DNA of 64,000 nt from Wuchereria bancrofti. Taxonomy: Eukaryota; Nematoda; Chromadorea; Rhabditida; Onchocercidae. Numbering within the stretch: position 1 is the stretch's first letter; every line of letters begins with the position of its first letter. Position numbers and translations under genes: made by a program. A model generated the notes under the pieces. That model saw only the letters and a program-made list of their open reading frames with translations. It did no database searches and had not been told where the DNA came from. Where the stretch lies: the NCBI GenBank assembly GCA_005281725.1, contig SSBO01000004.1, positions 1,550,001 to 1,614,000 of the forward strand, read 5' to 3'. Shown here in pieces: positions 1 to 12,700 of the stretch.

Positions 1-1203
1 AATACAGCGGTGTTTCTATGTCTCACAAAGGCCATAATTCTCTGATTTTTATGTATATTATACACAATTTTCCTTTGTTTTTGTGTTACATTTGTGGATA
101 ACATTAGTTTCTGGAAAAGAAAATCGTTTTTTTTTTTGGAATTTTGGCAGGATGCGTCAGAAAGAATTATGAGAATCAAAAAGTTTCTGGACGAAAAAAA
201 ATGAAGAGACAAATTTGAGTAAATATATTTCCTAGTTCTTTGAAAACTAATGCCTTTACAAAATAAAATCGAATCTCCATAAACAGTAATGTGCGTCCAT
301 TTTCCATGATTTTTAATATAAAACTCCCAATAATGGCTGATCTTGAATATAACATTTGACGGGACTGTTTCAACTCTTTTGCAATTGGAGTTTATTTTAT
401 AATAAAAGTTCTTCCATTAGTAACTCACATGGAGTTTCTTTCTTGTTAAATTTCCTATTTCAAAAGTATGTGACTGTTAGGAAACGTTCAGGATCTACGA
501 CTTTGATGTGAACAGTGAAAGCTTTTTAATGCAAGTTTGGAATATGAAAGAAAAGTTAAGTTTCAAACTCAATTTGTAAAAGTGTTTTCATAAATATTCA
601 ATCAAGAAATAGAAGAACTTTTTATCTACAGATAAGAAGTCTCTGGAAAATTATGAATGCAAGTAATCCAAACAATGCATACTCTAAAATAGCAACTTAT
701 ACCCAGCAATATTTAAATGAGCTATTAGTAATAAAAATGTGAGACGATGAATTATTAACGCTACAGTAGGTAGAGAATAACTCATGTAGGAAGTCAAGTT
801 TCAGCTGCAAAAAACGAAATAAATCATTACAGGATTGCGCGACAAGTGGAATCAATCTCAAATTCAGTCTATCGGTCACCAATAAAAGCAAAACATACGT
901 CAAAGGAATGAGCAAAGAAGCAAAAAGGCAGACAAACGGTGTCGTAGACACAAATTATAAATAATGACAAATAAGATGGCTGAATTAGTGACTGAATAAC
1001 GATTATTACATGTGAAAAAGCATTTACATAAGAACAATTATGATGCTACACTTCCTTACAATTTCTGATTTATTGAAATATTATCCAACAATACACTGCA
1101 TATTTAAAGATTTTTTCTCGTGGATAAAGTAAATTAGATAGTTAATTCTAGGCAAAAGAAGTTAAAAAAAAAAACACTTTCTTCTATCAAACTAAAAACT
1201 AAC
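1..1203. other. No supported gene; probably rictor intron
   Basis: I see no exon here that continues the Rictor reading frame. The stretch is AT-rich, with only short open frames. Because the last recognisable Rictor exon ends at 1204 with a donor-like GTTAGT and roughly half of the protein is still missing, this is most simply the start of a long intron, and the remaining exons would lie beyond the left edge. Confidence 0.4.
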
Positions 1204-4200
1204 ATTTGTAACAATGGCGTAGCTTCTAGCATCTGTCTTCCTTCCTCGTTTGAAGATATAGCACCAATAAATGAAAAATAATACATCGCACCTGTATTCA
1301 CCAAATTCTTAGGAGACAGTGGCCCACTGAACAATGCATCCTTAAAGGTCTTAAGTTTTTTCAGTGTTGCCTTAATCAAAATGTTTGTTTTAGCAATGCA
1401 GTTGAATATATTCAAATCTGCAAAAAATTTGCAAAGAAATTTAAAAATTACGGCCGATATATTCGACATAAAGTCATTAATAAAATCTATTAATAGTTCT
1501 TTGTATTGCGCTTCTCGTGTAGCAAACAGTAGTGAAACATGTACCGCCCGACAACAACATATGATAACGAAACGATCGCCATCAAAGTTAATCAACGAGC
1601 CTTTTGCTGGAGTGATAAAATTGAATACCTAAAAGTGTTATCTCAGCATTGGAATACTTTCCGAAATATGGCTAAATTAAGGAGAAATATTCACCTCCTG
1701 TAAAACCTCGCATAAAACAAAACCCAAAAAAGAAAAAAAAAAACAAATACGTAAATAACTATTGATATTGGCTTGTTTATGATTTAAACCACATTACTAC
1801 AAACAATAATCAAAACATGTCTAAGGAAAACACAAACCATTGTGAAAATACTGTAACACTTTCTGGAATATTTGATAGGTATATCTTTGCAACAATAGTA
1901 AGTCTGAAGAAGGTGGAACAATCTGTCAACAACGGGCCAACAAGGCTTTCTGTCAGATTCCGCAATTTTGAATAGCAATTTCTCCAGTACTGTCTCGACA
2001 TAATCTTAACAAACAGTATCCCAAAAAACAAAAAATAATTTGTTTCACAGGTTTAAATCTCAGAGACAATAAAAATCAAATTAAATTGCAGCAAGGCTGA
2101 GTAACGCAAAACTGTTCCTCAACATATACAGAAACTGTAAAAAATTTCAGAAAAATGGGAAAAGCTTCTAACAGTTCCCAATATGGAATAGGCAATCTTA
2201 CTGGCATCTCCATCTCTATAGTCAAAGTTCACTTCCGACAACTTCGCTTTACGCAACTTTGTCGCAGTTGGACTACTTTGTACGAAAAGCTGGAGATTGG
2301 TAATTGGAAGCGGTTGCGTTTTCTGTGCTAATGCTATGCTATTCAAAATCTCCAAACGATTGAGCAGAATAATAACATTCCTAAACAGCACTAAGTAATA
2401 AAAACATGTGTCACTAAAATTCCAGATTAATGCGTGGTAAATTTTTGGAATGACAGTAGTAATAGATATATAATAAAACGAATTGTTGGTTACAATCAGC
2501 AGATGAGCTTATGAGTTACTACGAAGAAATTACCAAAAATTTAACAAAAAAGTTTCACAATTTCTACATCATGCGATTGTATCTGACTATTATCACTATT
2601 AGAATTTGGGAAATTATTTTCCAAGTTACGATCTGAAAAATTACAATTTGAAAATAAACCTTCGGTCAGCACGTGTAAAAATGAATTTGTCTGTTTCATA
2701 ATCATTATCATCCAAGGAACATTTTTTTGAAATGTGCGATTCACTGATTATTTCATAAGCACTATGAACAAGTGTTGACAAACTCAAAACTCGATGTCTC
2801 CATTCCATCGGTAAACAAGTCGAACTCTAAAAAACCTCTGCTGATAAAAGCATCCCAAACAAACCATATTTCTGCTCTCAAGTCAAAAATAACCACCATC
2901 AAATATCCCAAATGAACTTTATATAAAAATTGCATTTGTAATAGAGCCTAGAACGAAAAGAATATTGACCGTAAGAGTTTTTGGAGAAGTAGGTCTGACA
3001 AACCAAAAGAGATATCATGCTGGGAAAAACGCTTTTCAAAGCACCCAACAGAACAGAATAACGTGCATTCAATTACAAAGGTATCAGTATTTGCATCGAT
3101 TTCACAATTCTCTTTTCTCATCTTTATCAAAACACTAGGCCTCGTTTTTAGCTTTTCTCCGAACTAGAAATACTCGTTAAACTAGGATGAAAATCTTATC
3201 TTAGATTAAATCTGAAAAAAAGAAAAAAAAAACGGAAAATAAGATTACCGCGAGTAAAAGATCATACATCAAAAGGGTCGCCCTAAGTGCTACTGGATCA
3301 TCCGGATCTTGCAGTATGATTCGTGACAAAGCCTAAAAACAGTTCATACGCATTACATAAAAAAGTGTAATTGATGTCCCAAATAAACCCAATAGAAACT
3401 CTATTCTACTAAGCATTTGCTCCCTAATAAATCCGAAAAAGTGGCCCTTTAAAATTTGAGAAATAGAGAACATAGAGTTAAAAAAAAATAAATAAAGGGG
3501 TGGTAGAAAAGGAGCGTATCATCTAAACACTATAGATTGTTACAGGTTTTGCACTCACCTGGACGAGATTGGCATTGATAAGCAAGTAAACAACAACTGA
3601 ACGGAATGACACTAATAAGTCGTTAACATTTGTATGTTGCTGAAAAATCAGTTGAAATGTCGACATATTTCGACCTTTGAAATTAATAATTTAAAAACAT
3701 TTGTTAATCGTACCGTAAGAATTTATTACATATAAACTACCTAACAGAAATGGAACACATCCCATTCTTCTATTATTGCTAGTACATCTGTTTACGCTAT
3801 CAATAATTTTCATAGCAATGACCAAAGAACTAATGTGAGAGGATATGACAAAAATGATTCTCCAAAACCTCACTTGGTCGAATTTCAGAAATATTTCATG
3901 CTCTGACAAAATAAATTCATTGCGTAGAGAACATTTGTAGGCATCCGGATGATACATTGTTGCTATAATTGAATTTCTGTTTAATATGGTCAAAAATAGC
4001 TTTGATAAATTCTGTGCTATTTCTCGGACATTACAAGTTGTTCGCTCTTCTCCAAATTCATTAGTTCATGAATGCTACTAACGAGTCAAGATAACTAAAA
4101 CTGCTCCACATGCTTTCGTCACTAAAATGCAATCAAACATCCAGAATATTTGTACCAGACAGTCAGATCTGGACTACATACTTCCAGCTATAACTACGAA

Positions 4201-7046
4201 ATTTTCTCCCTATTCTTTTCCACGTTTATTATCCGTTTGGACGACAACCAAACGGTCACTTTCTCACAAATACCTTTTAAAAATAAATAACATTTCAAAA
4301 CTAAGAATTGCAATTGATTCAGCGCGCTTTACTTGCTCTTATAACTGCAACTCATTTTGTGCTTATTTGTTTTCTTAGCAGCAACCAAATGATATATCAT
4401 TTTTCATTCCTTTATAGCAGTACTCTGTTCTCCCATTCACCACCACTTTCAATAAAATGATCTAAAAGATATAACAATTCTATCGGATTGTCCTCAGACA
4501 TACAGTAGAAATGCGTTGTATGAGACCAATCTGTGAATCTCGTTTTGGAATATGGAAGTTCTAAAATTTCACAGCAACATTCAACGATTAAATTGTGGAT
4601 TTTGCAGCTATTCGCACGCGCAGGTCGATTTAATCCTATGTAATCCAGAAAACTGAAATATTTAATATTTACAAGTAAATTAAAACATAAGGCGCCAAGA
4701 AAAAAATAATATCAACGGTGCTGTGTTAAAAATTATTATGCTTAAATAAATTTCAAAATTTCCATTCTTCCAATAATATCGAAAGGCAATTACTGAAAAT
4801 AACACAAATTTTAAATCACAAAAATTAAAAGAAATTTTTGAAAAGAAAGTGCAAAAAGCTTGCAATAATAAAAACTGCTGAAAAATCAAACCATAATGCT
4901 GGAATAACCGATGTTTTCTGATCACCCAACGCTGAACATGCAAAAAGGCCAGCCCAAGTGCGCAAGAGATTTAAAAATATCTGTGAAAAGTTCTCCAATT
5001 GGAAGGAGTCACTTGACAGCCAGTGCTGCTCCCTATAACAAAATAATTTCAGTGAAGTTGAATTACATCAAAATAAACTAAAAGTAATGAAGAAACAATT
5101 TAATCAAGAATGAGTAATGAAGCAAAGCTGCAGTCAAGCAAAAATTGCTAATGAAATCGCATCTGAAATATGTATTACACTGAGTTGCTTTCCACAATTA
5201 AATATAAATGATAGTCCTCAGGATGGTTTTTCATCTAAGTCTTAAACAAACCTTAGTGTTTAAAAATCTTAACAAAACTAGTAGGAGACAAATTTCCCAA
5301 AAAAAATCCAATGGAAAAACTCACAATTGTATTGGTTCCTTTCGTTCAAAAAGTTCGACTTCAACTACCGAAGCAAAAATCCTCTGGAAACAGGCAATAG
5401 TTACATATAAAAAATAGCTTCTATAATTAATAATTTAGCAGTAAAAAAAATCAAGGTTAGCCTAGGAAATGATACAAGAATTAAAATAAGCAATAAAGAA
5501 CATACATTTAAGACGAATCTTAATTTAGCCTGCATTCTCAGCCGTGGTGAATCGAGCCACATACACAAAATCCGACAAACAAAAGTGGATAAACGGTCAC
5601 TAAATACAGCATTCGTACAAAGTTCTACAATCCAACCTATAAATATTCTAATAAACAAATCAAGAACTAAAATAAAAAGAATCATAAAAGTGTTGGTGGC
5701 AAATCTGCTAACTTCAAAGCACCAAATTAGTCCGTTTTCTTGATCAAAAAAAAAACTTATATAAACAAAAATCTACAATATCTGTATACCTGTATCAACA
5801 GAATTCAAAATGAGATCTGGAGCAACAACAGCCTGTTCAAGTATTACAGCGAAACATGAAAATGCTAATCTGCAATTTGAATTTATTTGGTACATTTCAG
5901 ATTAAGAAACTTTTGATTCCTCCCTCGACCTAATTACTATAAACTGAATTAAAGATAAATACCTCGGTAAAACATCAAATAGATGTCTGATCTTCTTCCC
6001 TACTTTTTTATTAAAATTCGGATGATTATATCCTATGTTCAAAATGACAAGTACAACGATCTCAGTAAAAAATAAATTATCTCTCTTTCCCTCTCTCTCT
6101 AAACATTCTAAGCAATCGTCGATAACCTAAACAATAGATGTAAAACATCGATAATGTGTACAATGAAGATATGTACTCTCACTAAACTTACCAAAGACGT
6201 CAGAAGTACGTTCATACTAAATGAAAATATAATCCCCATAATTTCAATTTGTCTAAGAAAAACTCACTCATCTTTCTTCTTTTCAATTTTTGCACTATCT
6301 TGTCCAATTGAGGAGAAACAATTGGCAATCGAGATTAAAGCACGGCAAACATTTTGTGGAAAAATGGCGCTCGAAAAATTTCCCTTTATTCCATTATCTG
6401 AGCTTTTTGTCTCCTCGCTCATATAACCTAACATCACTGTACATAATTTTAAAGCCTCAATGCGCTCTTCAGAGTTGTTAGTGTCCAACTCTAGGGATCT
6501 GTAATAAATTTTTCTGCATGCATAACAACTAAGATAATTTTCATTTTCACTGTTATTTCATTATCTTATTAGAGCAAGCAACCGTAAGAAACGGCAGATA
6601 TAGATCCCCAGCTTCACTTTGCATTTAGTTGACATATACAAAACAAATGGAGAAACCAACCAGTACAATAGAAAGAACGTTTTGCAAAACCACAATAAAG
6701 TATTCAAACCAATATTTTATCTAAATCCACCTAAATATCATTAATTTCTTTTATATTAACTATTATTCTAAATGAAAGAACAATAATGGAACCTTATTGC
6801 AAAGCAATCCATATGCATATTTAGCAATACTGACAAGTCATTCGGTAGCTTAGAGGCTTTCCGTAAGATGCGATATGTAATTGCGCGAACCGAGCTTGCT
6901 TCCCATAGCACATATTTAGCAATCTTATAACAAAAACTGATTACCTTTTATCACCGTTAGCATATATCTTTTGTAAATAATCTACCATTTTCTTGCTACT
7001 GAGCCACATATCTCCACAAACGTTCAAAATCTGTGTCAGTTTGAAA
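1204..7046 (-). CDS. rict-1: Rictor homologue (TORC2 subunit), N-terminal half, partial
   Basis: Rictor is the defining scaffold of TOR complex 2, which phosphorylates AGC kinases such as AKT and SGK at membranes. Exons on the minus strand that match the conserved helical N-terminal region of animal Rictor, and mostly join in phase, are: about 7046-6948 (first, uncertain), 6947-6793, 6498-6268, 5869-5790, 5636-5506, 5383-5325, 5032-4892, 4652-4424, 3639-3559, 3332-3249 and 1629-1204. Recognisable pieces include ASSVRAITYRILRKASKLP (first block), FPQNVCRALISIANC, LLRTWAGLFACSALGDQ, DPDDPVALRATLL and YYFSFIGAISSNEEGRQML, each in the order found in human Rictor. Phases agree at every junction from 6793 to 4424. 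At least one exon between 4424 and 3639, and several between 3249 and 1629 (roughly 3160-2940, 2740-2540, 2390-2120, 1980-1800), could not be fixed. There is an apparent one-base frame break near 6947. The C-terminal half is outside the window. It is transcribed away from efr-3. Confidence 0.88.
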
Positions 7047-7253
7047 GTTGAAAACATATCTTTTGCAAAGAGAGTGGTAGAATCCGGCTTGATTATGAAG
7101 GTCTTCGACATTAGCAAGCATAGTGCACAAGTTATTGAGATAATCGACAATTTTTTCAGTATTTTCCAAGTTTTGTCCTCGAGCATTAAAAGCTCGTTCA
7201 AGTGAATGACTAATTTCTGCATTTGTTGTAACTTGTTCAGACAACTTTCGCAT
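6996..7253 (-). other. Overlapping open frame at the 5' end of rictor
   Basis: A second minus-strand frame runs here without a stop and has a polar, protein-like composition (for example KIVDYLNNLCTML and ERAFNARGQNLENTEK). It ends in a stop at 6996. The Rictor-like frame, containing QILNVCGDMWLSSKKMVDYL, overlaps it in another register. I cannot tell whether this frame is the true N-terminus joined by an unseen splice or frame error, an unrelated short gene, or chance. No family was recognised. Confidence 0.2.
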
Positions 7254-9761
7254 CTCTTATGCAATTTTTTCGACTGTTTGTTTCGTCTCCTCAAATTGTA
7301 GAAATGTTTTTGACTACAAACAGACAACAGCGTCTATGTTCGAGCAAGAAGAAAAGATAATTATGTCCTGAAGAAAAAAAAGATGGTTACGTCCTTTTCT
7401 TGAAGAAAAGATGATTATGGTTGCGTCGTCTAGATATTCGCATCTATCAACAAATTCAAGATCTCAATAAGTTACATTGCTGAAATTTAGATAAAACCAC
7501 ATAATACCGTGAAAATAAAATACTCTTCAAGATCTCTATACCCACAAAACATTCTGACAACAATGTATCATCTCGTTGTTTTTTCTACCAAAAAAACCAT
7601 CATGTCAAAGAAAACTTATTTTATAAATCCTCCAAATTCCAACTGTTTTTCTTAACTTTTTTCAGCTGCATTTCCTTAAAAAGTTTGTTTAAACTTTAAT
7701 ATACTTTAAGTCCTGACTGTTCTCAATTCAAGTATATTTAGGTATTTATAGCAGTCTATTTCTAGTGCAGAAGTTAAAAGACAAATAAAGGAATAGCAAT
7801 AGCTATCAACATCTTATTTCAAAAATGACCATCAAAATGGGTAACAATCTATAGTACTCTATATCTATAGTGTACTTTGAGTCCGTCCCTGTTCGGAAAC
7901 ATTGATTTTATCAGTGAAAAATAAAACCCACGCTTGAGAAATATATAGTCAACTGACAATCATTTGACAAGTTTAAAACCAGTTTATTCTTTATGAATTT
8001 GTTAGCAAAAGCAATTTCAGAGCGGCTCCATATGTCAGTGTTTTATCATACAAGCTCATCAGCGCTTACCTATCCAAAACCTTTCATATACCTATAATAA
8101 TCCTTCAATGCTTTATTTATTTAAAAGTGTGTTTGTTCTTTGTGTCAGACTTGTTTAGAACGCAATTCGTTTTGTCGCACAAGAAATGACTGTCTTGTTT
8201 TAATATTTATTGATTATTGTTAACGAAGACGGACTACAAAGATTCTTGAACCAGTTTCTGAACCAAACAGTTTTCTCGTTTCTCGTTAACTGAACCATTT
8301 TCAAATTTATATTTAGCTCAACGCAATAGAAAACTGGTGGAAATCAGCTTACCTGACAAAAATTTTCGATCCATGTAATTATAAAAAACGGAAAATTTCT
8401 TCCCAACTCTCTGCATGGTTATATCGGATATTGTACGGCACGCTATTTATGCCAACAAAAAACGTCGGCTCCTTAAGCTACTGACGATGGGATCTGAAGA
8501 AATATGGTTGTTTGGTATCATTCATTCACAGCAAATATGCACGAATTATCAGAAAGAAATTATCAGTAAAGCAATAACCTGAAATATAAAGGGAAATGGA
8601 GAGAAAAAAGTAACCAAAGATTGAGAAAATAATCAAAAAAGGGTGATAACGACAAGTAAGGTAACTGATTAAGTTGATTTATTAAACAGTTAATTCGATA
8701 CTAACTTTGTAAAATAATATACAACACAGTACTGGATTAGTCATTTAATCTAGTAAGTATATGGAAATGCCCTCTTTTCTCTTGAAATAGATTTAAAGAG
8801 AATCAGAAATAAAGTACCCACCAGAAACGAAACTGCAGCCAACTGGTGCATTCCGTATTAAGCAGTTTATACAAATCGAGAAATGTGTTTACTGGATTGA
8901 AGGTGATTTGACCTTTCGTGTCATTGCCTTGTATGTTGTGTTGTTAGATTGCATCAGGACTTTTCAGATGACCCCGAAAAACGAAATATTTTTGAGCAAA
9001 TTGTTTGAATTAAGAGGGAGAAGAAATTAAGAAATAAGAATATAGAGATAACAGGGTTCATAAGAACTACAAGAGAGTATTTCGATGAATTTTGGCAGCA
9101 TTTGGACATAGTTTGGTAATTAAACCTTTATTAATAGCAGCTTAGGAAGCAAAATTCACTTTCTTCCCTTCTTTCATTCCTTTCCCAATTCATTAGAAGT
9201 TACGAAATAATTCCCTCTTTTCAAGATGCAACTTAGTTTCCGTTCATAAAAGATATTGCAGTTGTCTGCTTTTAACTTTTCTTTTAATCTGCTTTGTAAT
9301 GGAAATACATAGGAAGGAAAATGGAATGAGGTGACACATAAGTGAATGAATTTTACTGTCAGGTCATATATTTCGTGTCTTGTTTCACCCTTCCTTTTTT
9401 ATTGCTATTAAAATTTATGCGAAATCCAATTAATTGTCATAGCAGTCACGTTCTGTACTTTTCGCAGGCGAGTCTCTCTGTTTCAACATATCTGATAAGG
9501 AAGCTGTTTTTTATTTTTTGAACAATCTGCCTTGCAAACTTACCCTATTTTTTGTAGTAGTTACAAACACCGTTCATTAGTTCGTATGAAAAGGTTCGTC
9601 ACACTTGTAATTGAAATTGATTACAAAACGGTGACTTCTCCAGGAATTTTTCTACCTGATATCGGAGTCATGGTTGTTTCCCCTGAGAAATTTTCCGAAA
9701 ATTACTGATTCTGATTCTAGGTTTATCCAGTTCCTGCACATGTTCCTTTAAATTTACATTG
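7254..9761. other. Intergenic region between divergent rictor and efr-3
   Basis: No exon was supported on either strand. The two flanking genes are transcribed away from each other, so both promoters should lie here. Apart from the imperfect repeats near 7349-7430 the DNA is featureless AT-rich sequence. A non-coding first exon for either gene cannot be excluded. Confidence 0.5.
7349..7430. repeat. Imperfect tandem repeat, about three copies
   Basis: Three consecutive blocks begin with GAAGAAAAGAT or a close variant and continue with a TTATG or TTACG segment. The units are about 20 to 35 bases long and imperfect. The repeat lies just upstream of the rictor coding region. Confidence 0.5.
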
Positions 9762-12700
9762 ATGGATACCTTTATGTATTGTTGTGCTCCATGCAAACCA
9801 CGATATCGACGACTCGTCGATGCCATTTATCCGAGGTGATTATTTTAAGTCCTGAAATATACTGTAATATTGGGATGAGGCCATCAGGAAGCTACATTTG
9901 CTGACTTGAATACTTGTTTCAATAATTTTCAGCTACTATCGACTTTGGATAAACACTGAGTTCAATTGATAATTTTTCTATATAGTCCTCTATAAACTTT
10001 TTAGCTCATTAACTGAAGGCTTGATCAATTCGAATATGCAAAAGTTAACGTTTTACGCAATATCACGACCCGAAAAATTGGATAGAATTGGGGAATACAT
10101 TGTTTTGCGGTTGTCCAGAGATTTGTATCACCAAAGATACAACCAAGTTAAGGTATACTGTATTTGGTATTTTGTTTTTATCTTTATTCTTTGAAGGAAA
10201 AATGCAAGTATTTAGGCAGAAGTTACCATCTGTGATAGAGACTTGATATTATCGAACCTGCTAAATGTGTTTAACAGATTTTTCCATTCGTCTACCTTTT
10301 AGAAATAAACAGTGCTGCAAAAATTGCTGGAGATTTTTTTGTAGTGCAATATTTTAAGTCATTAAGTCAAGCCGAGTTCCTAATCGATTTTCTGGTACGA
10401 AGAAGTAAAGCTAAATTTTAAAGAAAAAATTTCTGAACTTAAAGTGTTGAGTTCAGATATCCATAGAAGCGATGGATCAACTCCTGCAGAGTTGTCACGA
10501 TTTATCGAGTCTGAATAAGTTCATCGAACACTTCCTCAAAATGTTACAAAAGTTGTTGGAAACGAATCATTTTCAAATGGAGGTTAGATTTTTTATTTTT
10601 GCTAACAATGTGTGTTTATAGCACTTTCTTCCTGGTTTATGAGAACTTTTTTGAATTGTGGAAGTCTGTAGTAGTATGAGAATTATGAAAATCTTTTTTG
10701 AGAATTTTTTCCAAATTTATAAAATCTAGCTCCTGAATTTTCTAGAAACTGGCTACAGATTCATTTGTGAACTTCGCGAACATCGAAGAAAACACTCCTG
10801 CTTATCATCGGGAGTACGACTTCTTTATTTCTAAATTTGCATCAATGTGTTATGCAAATAATAGCGAAACTTCAAAAGATGCGCGATATGCAGGTTTACG
10901 TGGCTTAAGAGGTAGTTTAATTTGATTCGATTTTAGCAATTTTGTTAAGGAAGGGCGACATCCAATTGAATCAAAGATTTTGAAATTTTTTGGTTTATCT
11001 CCATTGATTTTTGAGTTTATTTTAGGTGTTATGTGGAAATTAACGACCGATCCACTGCAAACTAGTATATGGGGAAGGCAATATATGGACAAAATCATTC
11101 CTTCGATTCTTTTTAATCTTCAAGAGGAGGATTCTGGTATTTTCATATAATATTAGCTACTTTTATTGACTTTGGGTAGCATTCTTCAAATGATATTTGG
11201 ATGATAAAACTCTTTGATGATCTTGTTAGAGACTTACGGGAATTATAAAAGTCGTAGCAAAATCATGGCGAATAATGGTGAAACATGTAGAGATTGTGAG
11301 GATTCAGTGTTGTCTGTTGCTTATTTTACTGTTTTAGAAGAGTCAAGGGAAAAACGGAATAATCACTTCTCAGTAATTGACCAGCCCTATGCAATGGATG
11401 GTGTAGCGGAAAACCCGAAAGCTCTTGCTGATCAGTTCCTACGGTATTTTTAATATACTTGTAAACCATGCTTCATTCACATTCAGTTCTAAATGCTTCT
11501 TATTGAACAGTTTGATATTTCATTTGACCATAATGGTGTTAAAAAATTGGTTTTTACATCCAAAATTCGCAATGTATATAGTGAAACATCAGTAAGGTAT
11601 TTAATTCATGTTATTAAAGAGTTGAGAAGAAATTACTTGTCAAAATTTTTCTTTGAAATCTTGTAGAGAATTGATGGCAAAAGCACCTTTCGGTTTGGTT
11701 TCTGTTCTGGACCCGGTCCTGAAACACTGTGATTTACATACGAAGTGGGAGCCGCCACCTATATTCGCAGTTTACACATTCCGTGCAATTATGTATAGCG
11801 TGAAAGACCCGAGTTTTGTTATCCAAGTGATTTTTCAAAAATTTTTTTTAGTTTTTGCTATTTACTGTAGTTAATTCGTTTCAGGTGCAGTTAATTTGTT
11901 TCAGATGTTAATTCGATTCATTTGCTGATTATCAATAACTTAATATCTATTTGTTCTCTTGATTTATTATTGATCCTATACATACTGAATAATTTCTGCA
12001 GTTTTGTGTTTTAATATTTTTAGGCTTTAATAACTCATTTGGAGAATATGTCAAATTCCAATGCATCTGTACGCATTGGTATTGCAATGGTTTTATCAAG
12101 TATTGTTTCCATTGCTGGTACCAGTATCGGACCATCTTTAATAGGTTAGTACAAACTTCAAAAATAGCTTTTACGTTGGTAAGTTGATATTTTAGATTGA
12201 TATTTTTGTCTTTTCGAATTTTTCGCGTCTTTTTTTAAGATTAAAAAGATTAATTAGAGTCGATAATTTTAAGATCCAAAAGAAGTTTTTGAAAATTAAG
12301 ATAAAGACTCCTAATAAACGGGTCGATTTAAGTAAAGTGGTTTTTGGCTTATAGTAAAAAAGAGTTGAACAGTGCTAAACATAGGATGGCCAAAGCAAAT
12401 GCATTAACAGTTTCCTGGCTATCCATTCAGGGGAAAGGTGAGAGTTTTTTTTTTGCTAAATACAGATCTAATACAAAGGAAGTTGAACTTTTTTACCTAT
12501 GACAATCAATAATCAAAGGCCGATATTACTTCCGAACTTACCAATCACAGGGCATTTAGTGTTCATCTAACGTAACATTTTTCCATATCGTGATTCGAAT
12601 CTATGACAAAGTTGAGATTGGCATCATTGATAGAGAAATAAGAAAGTGTAAGTAACTATAAATAAGGTAAGTCTTAGATATTGTGTAAGTTGTAATTTTC

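Noticed and set aside
697..951. Hydrophobic minus-strand frame as a Rictor exon or membrane protein
   Set aside because: Its sequence does not match the part of Rictor expected next, and its hydrophobicity is what T-rich DNA gives by chance.
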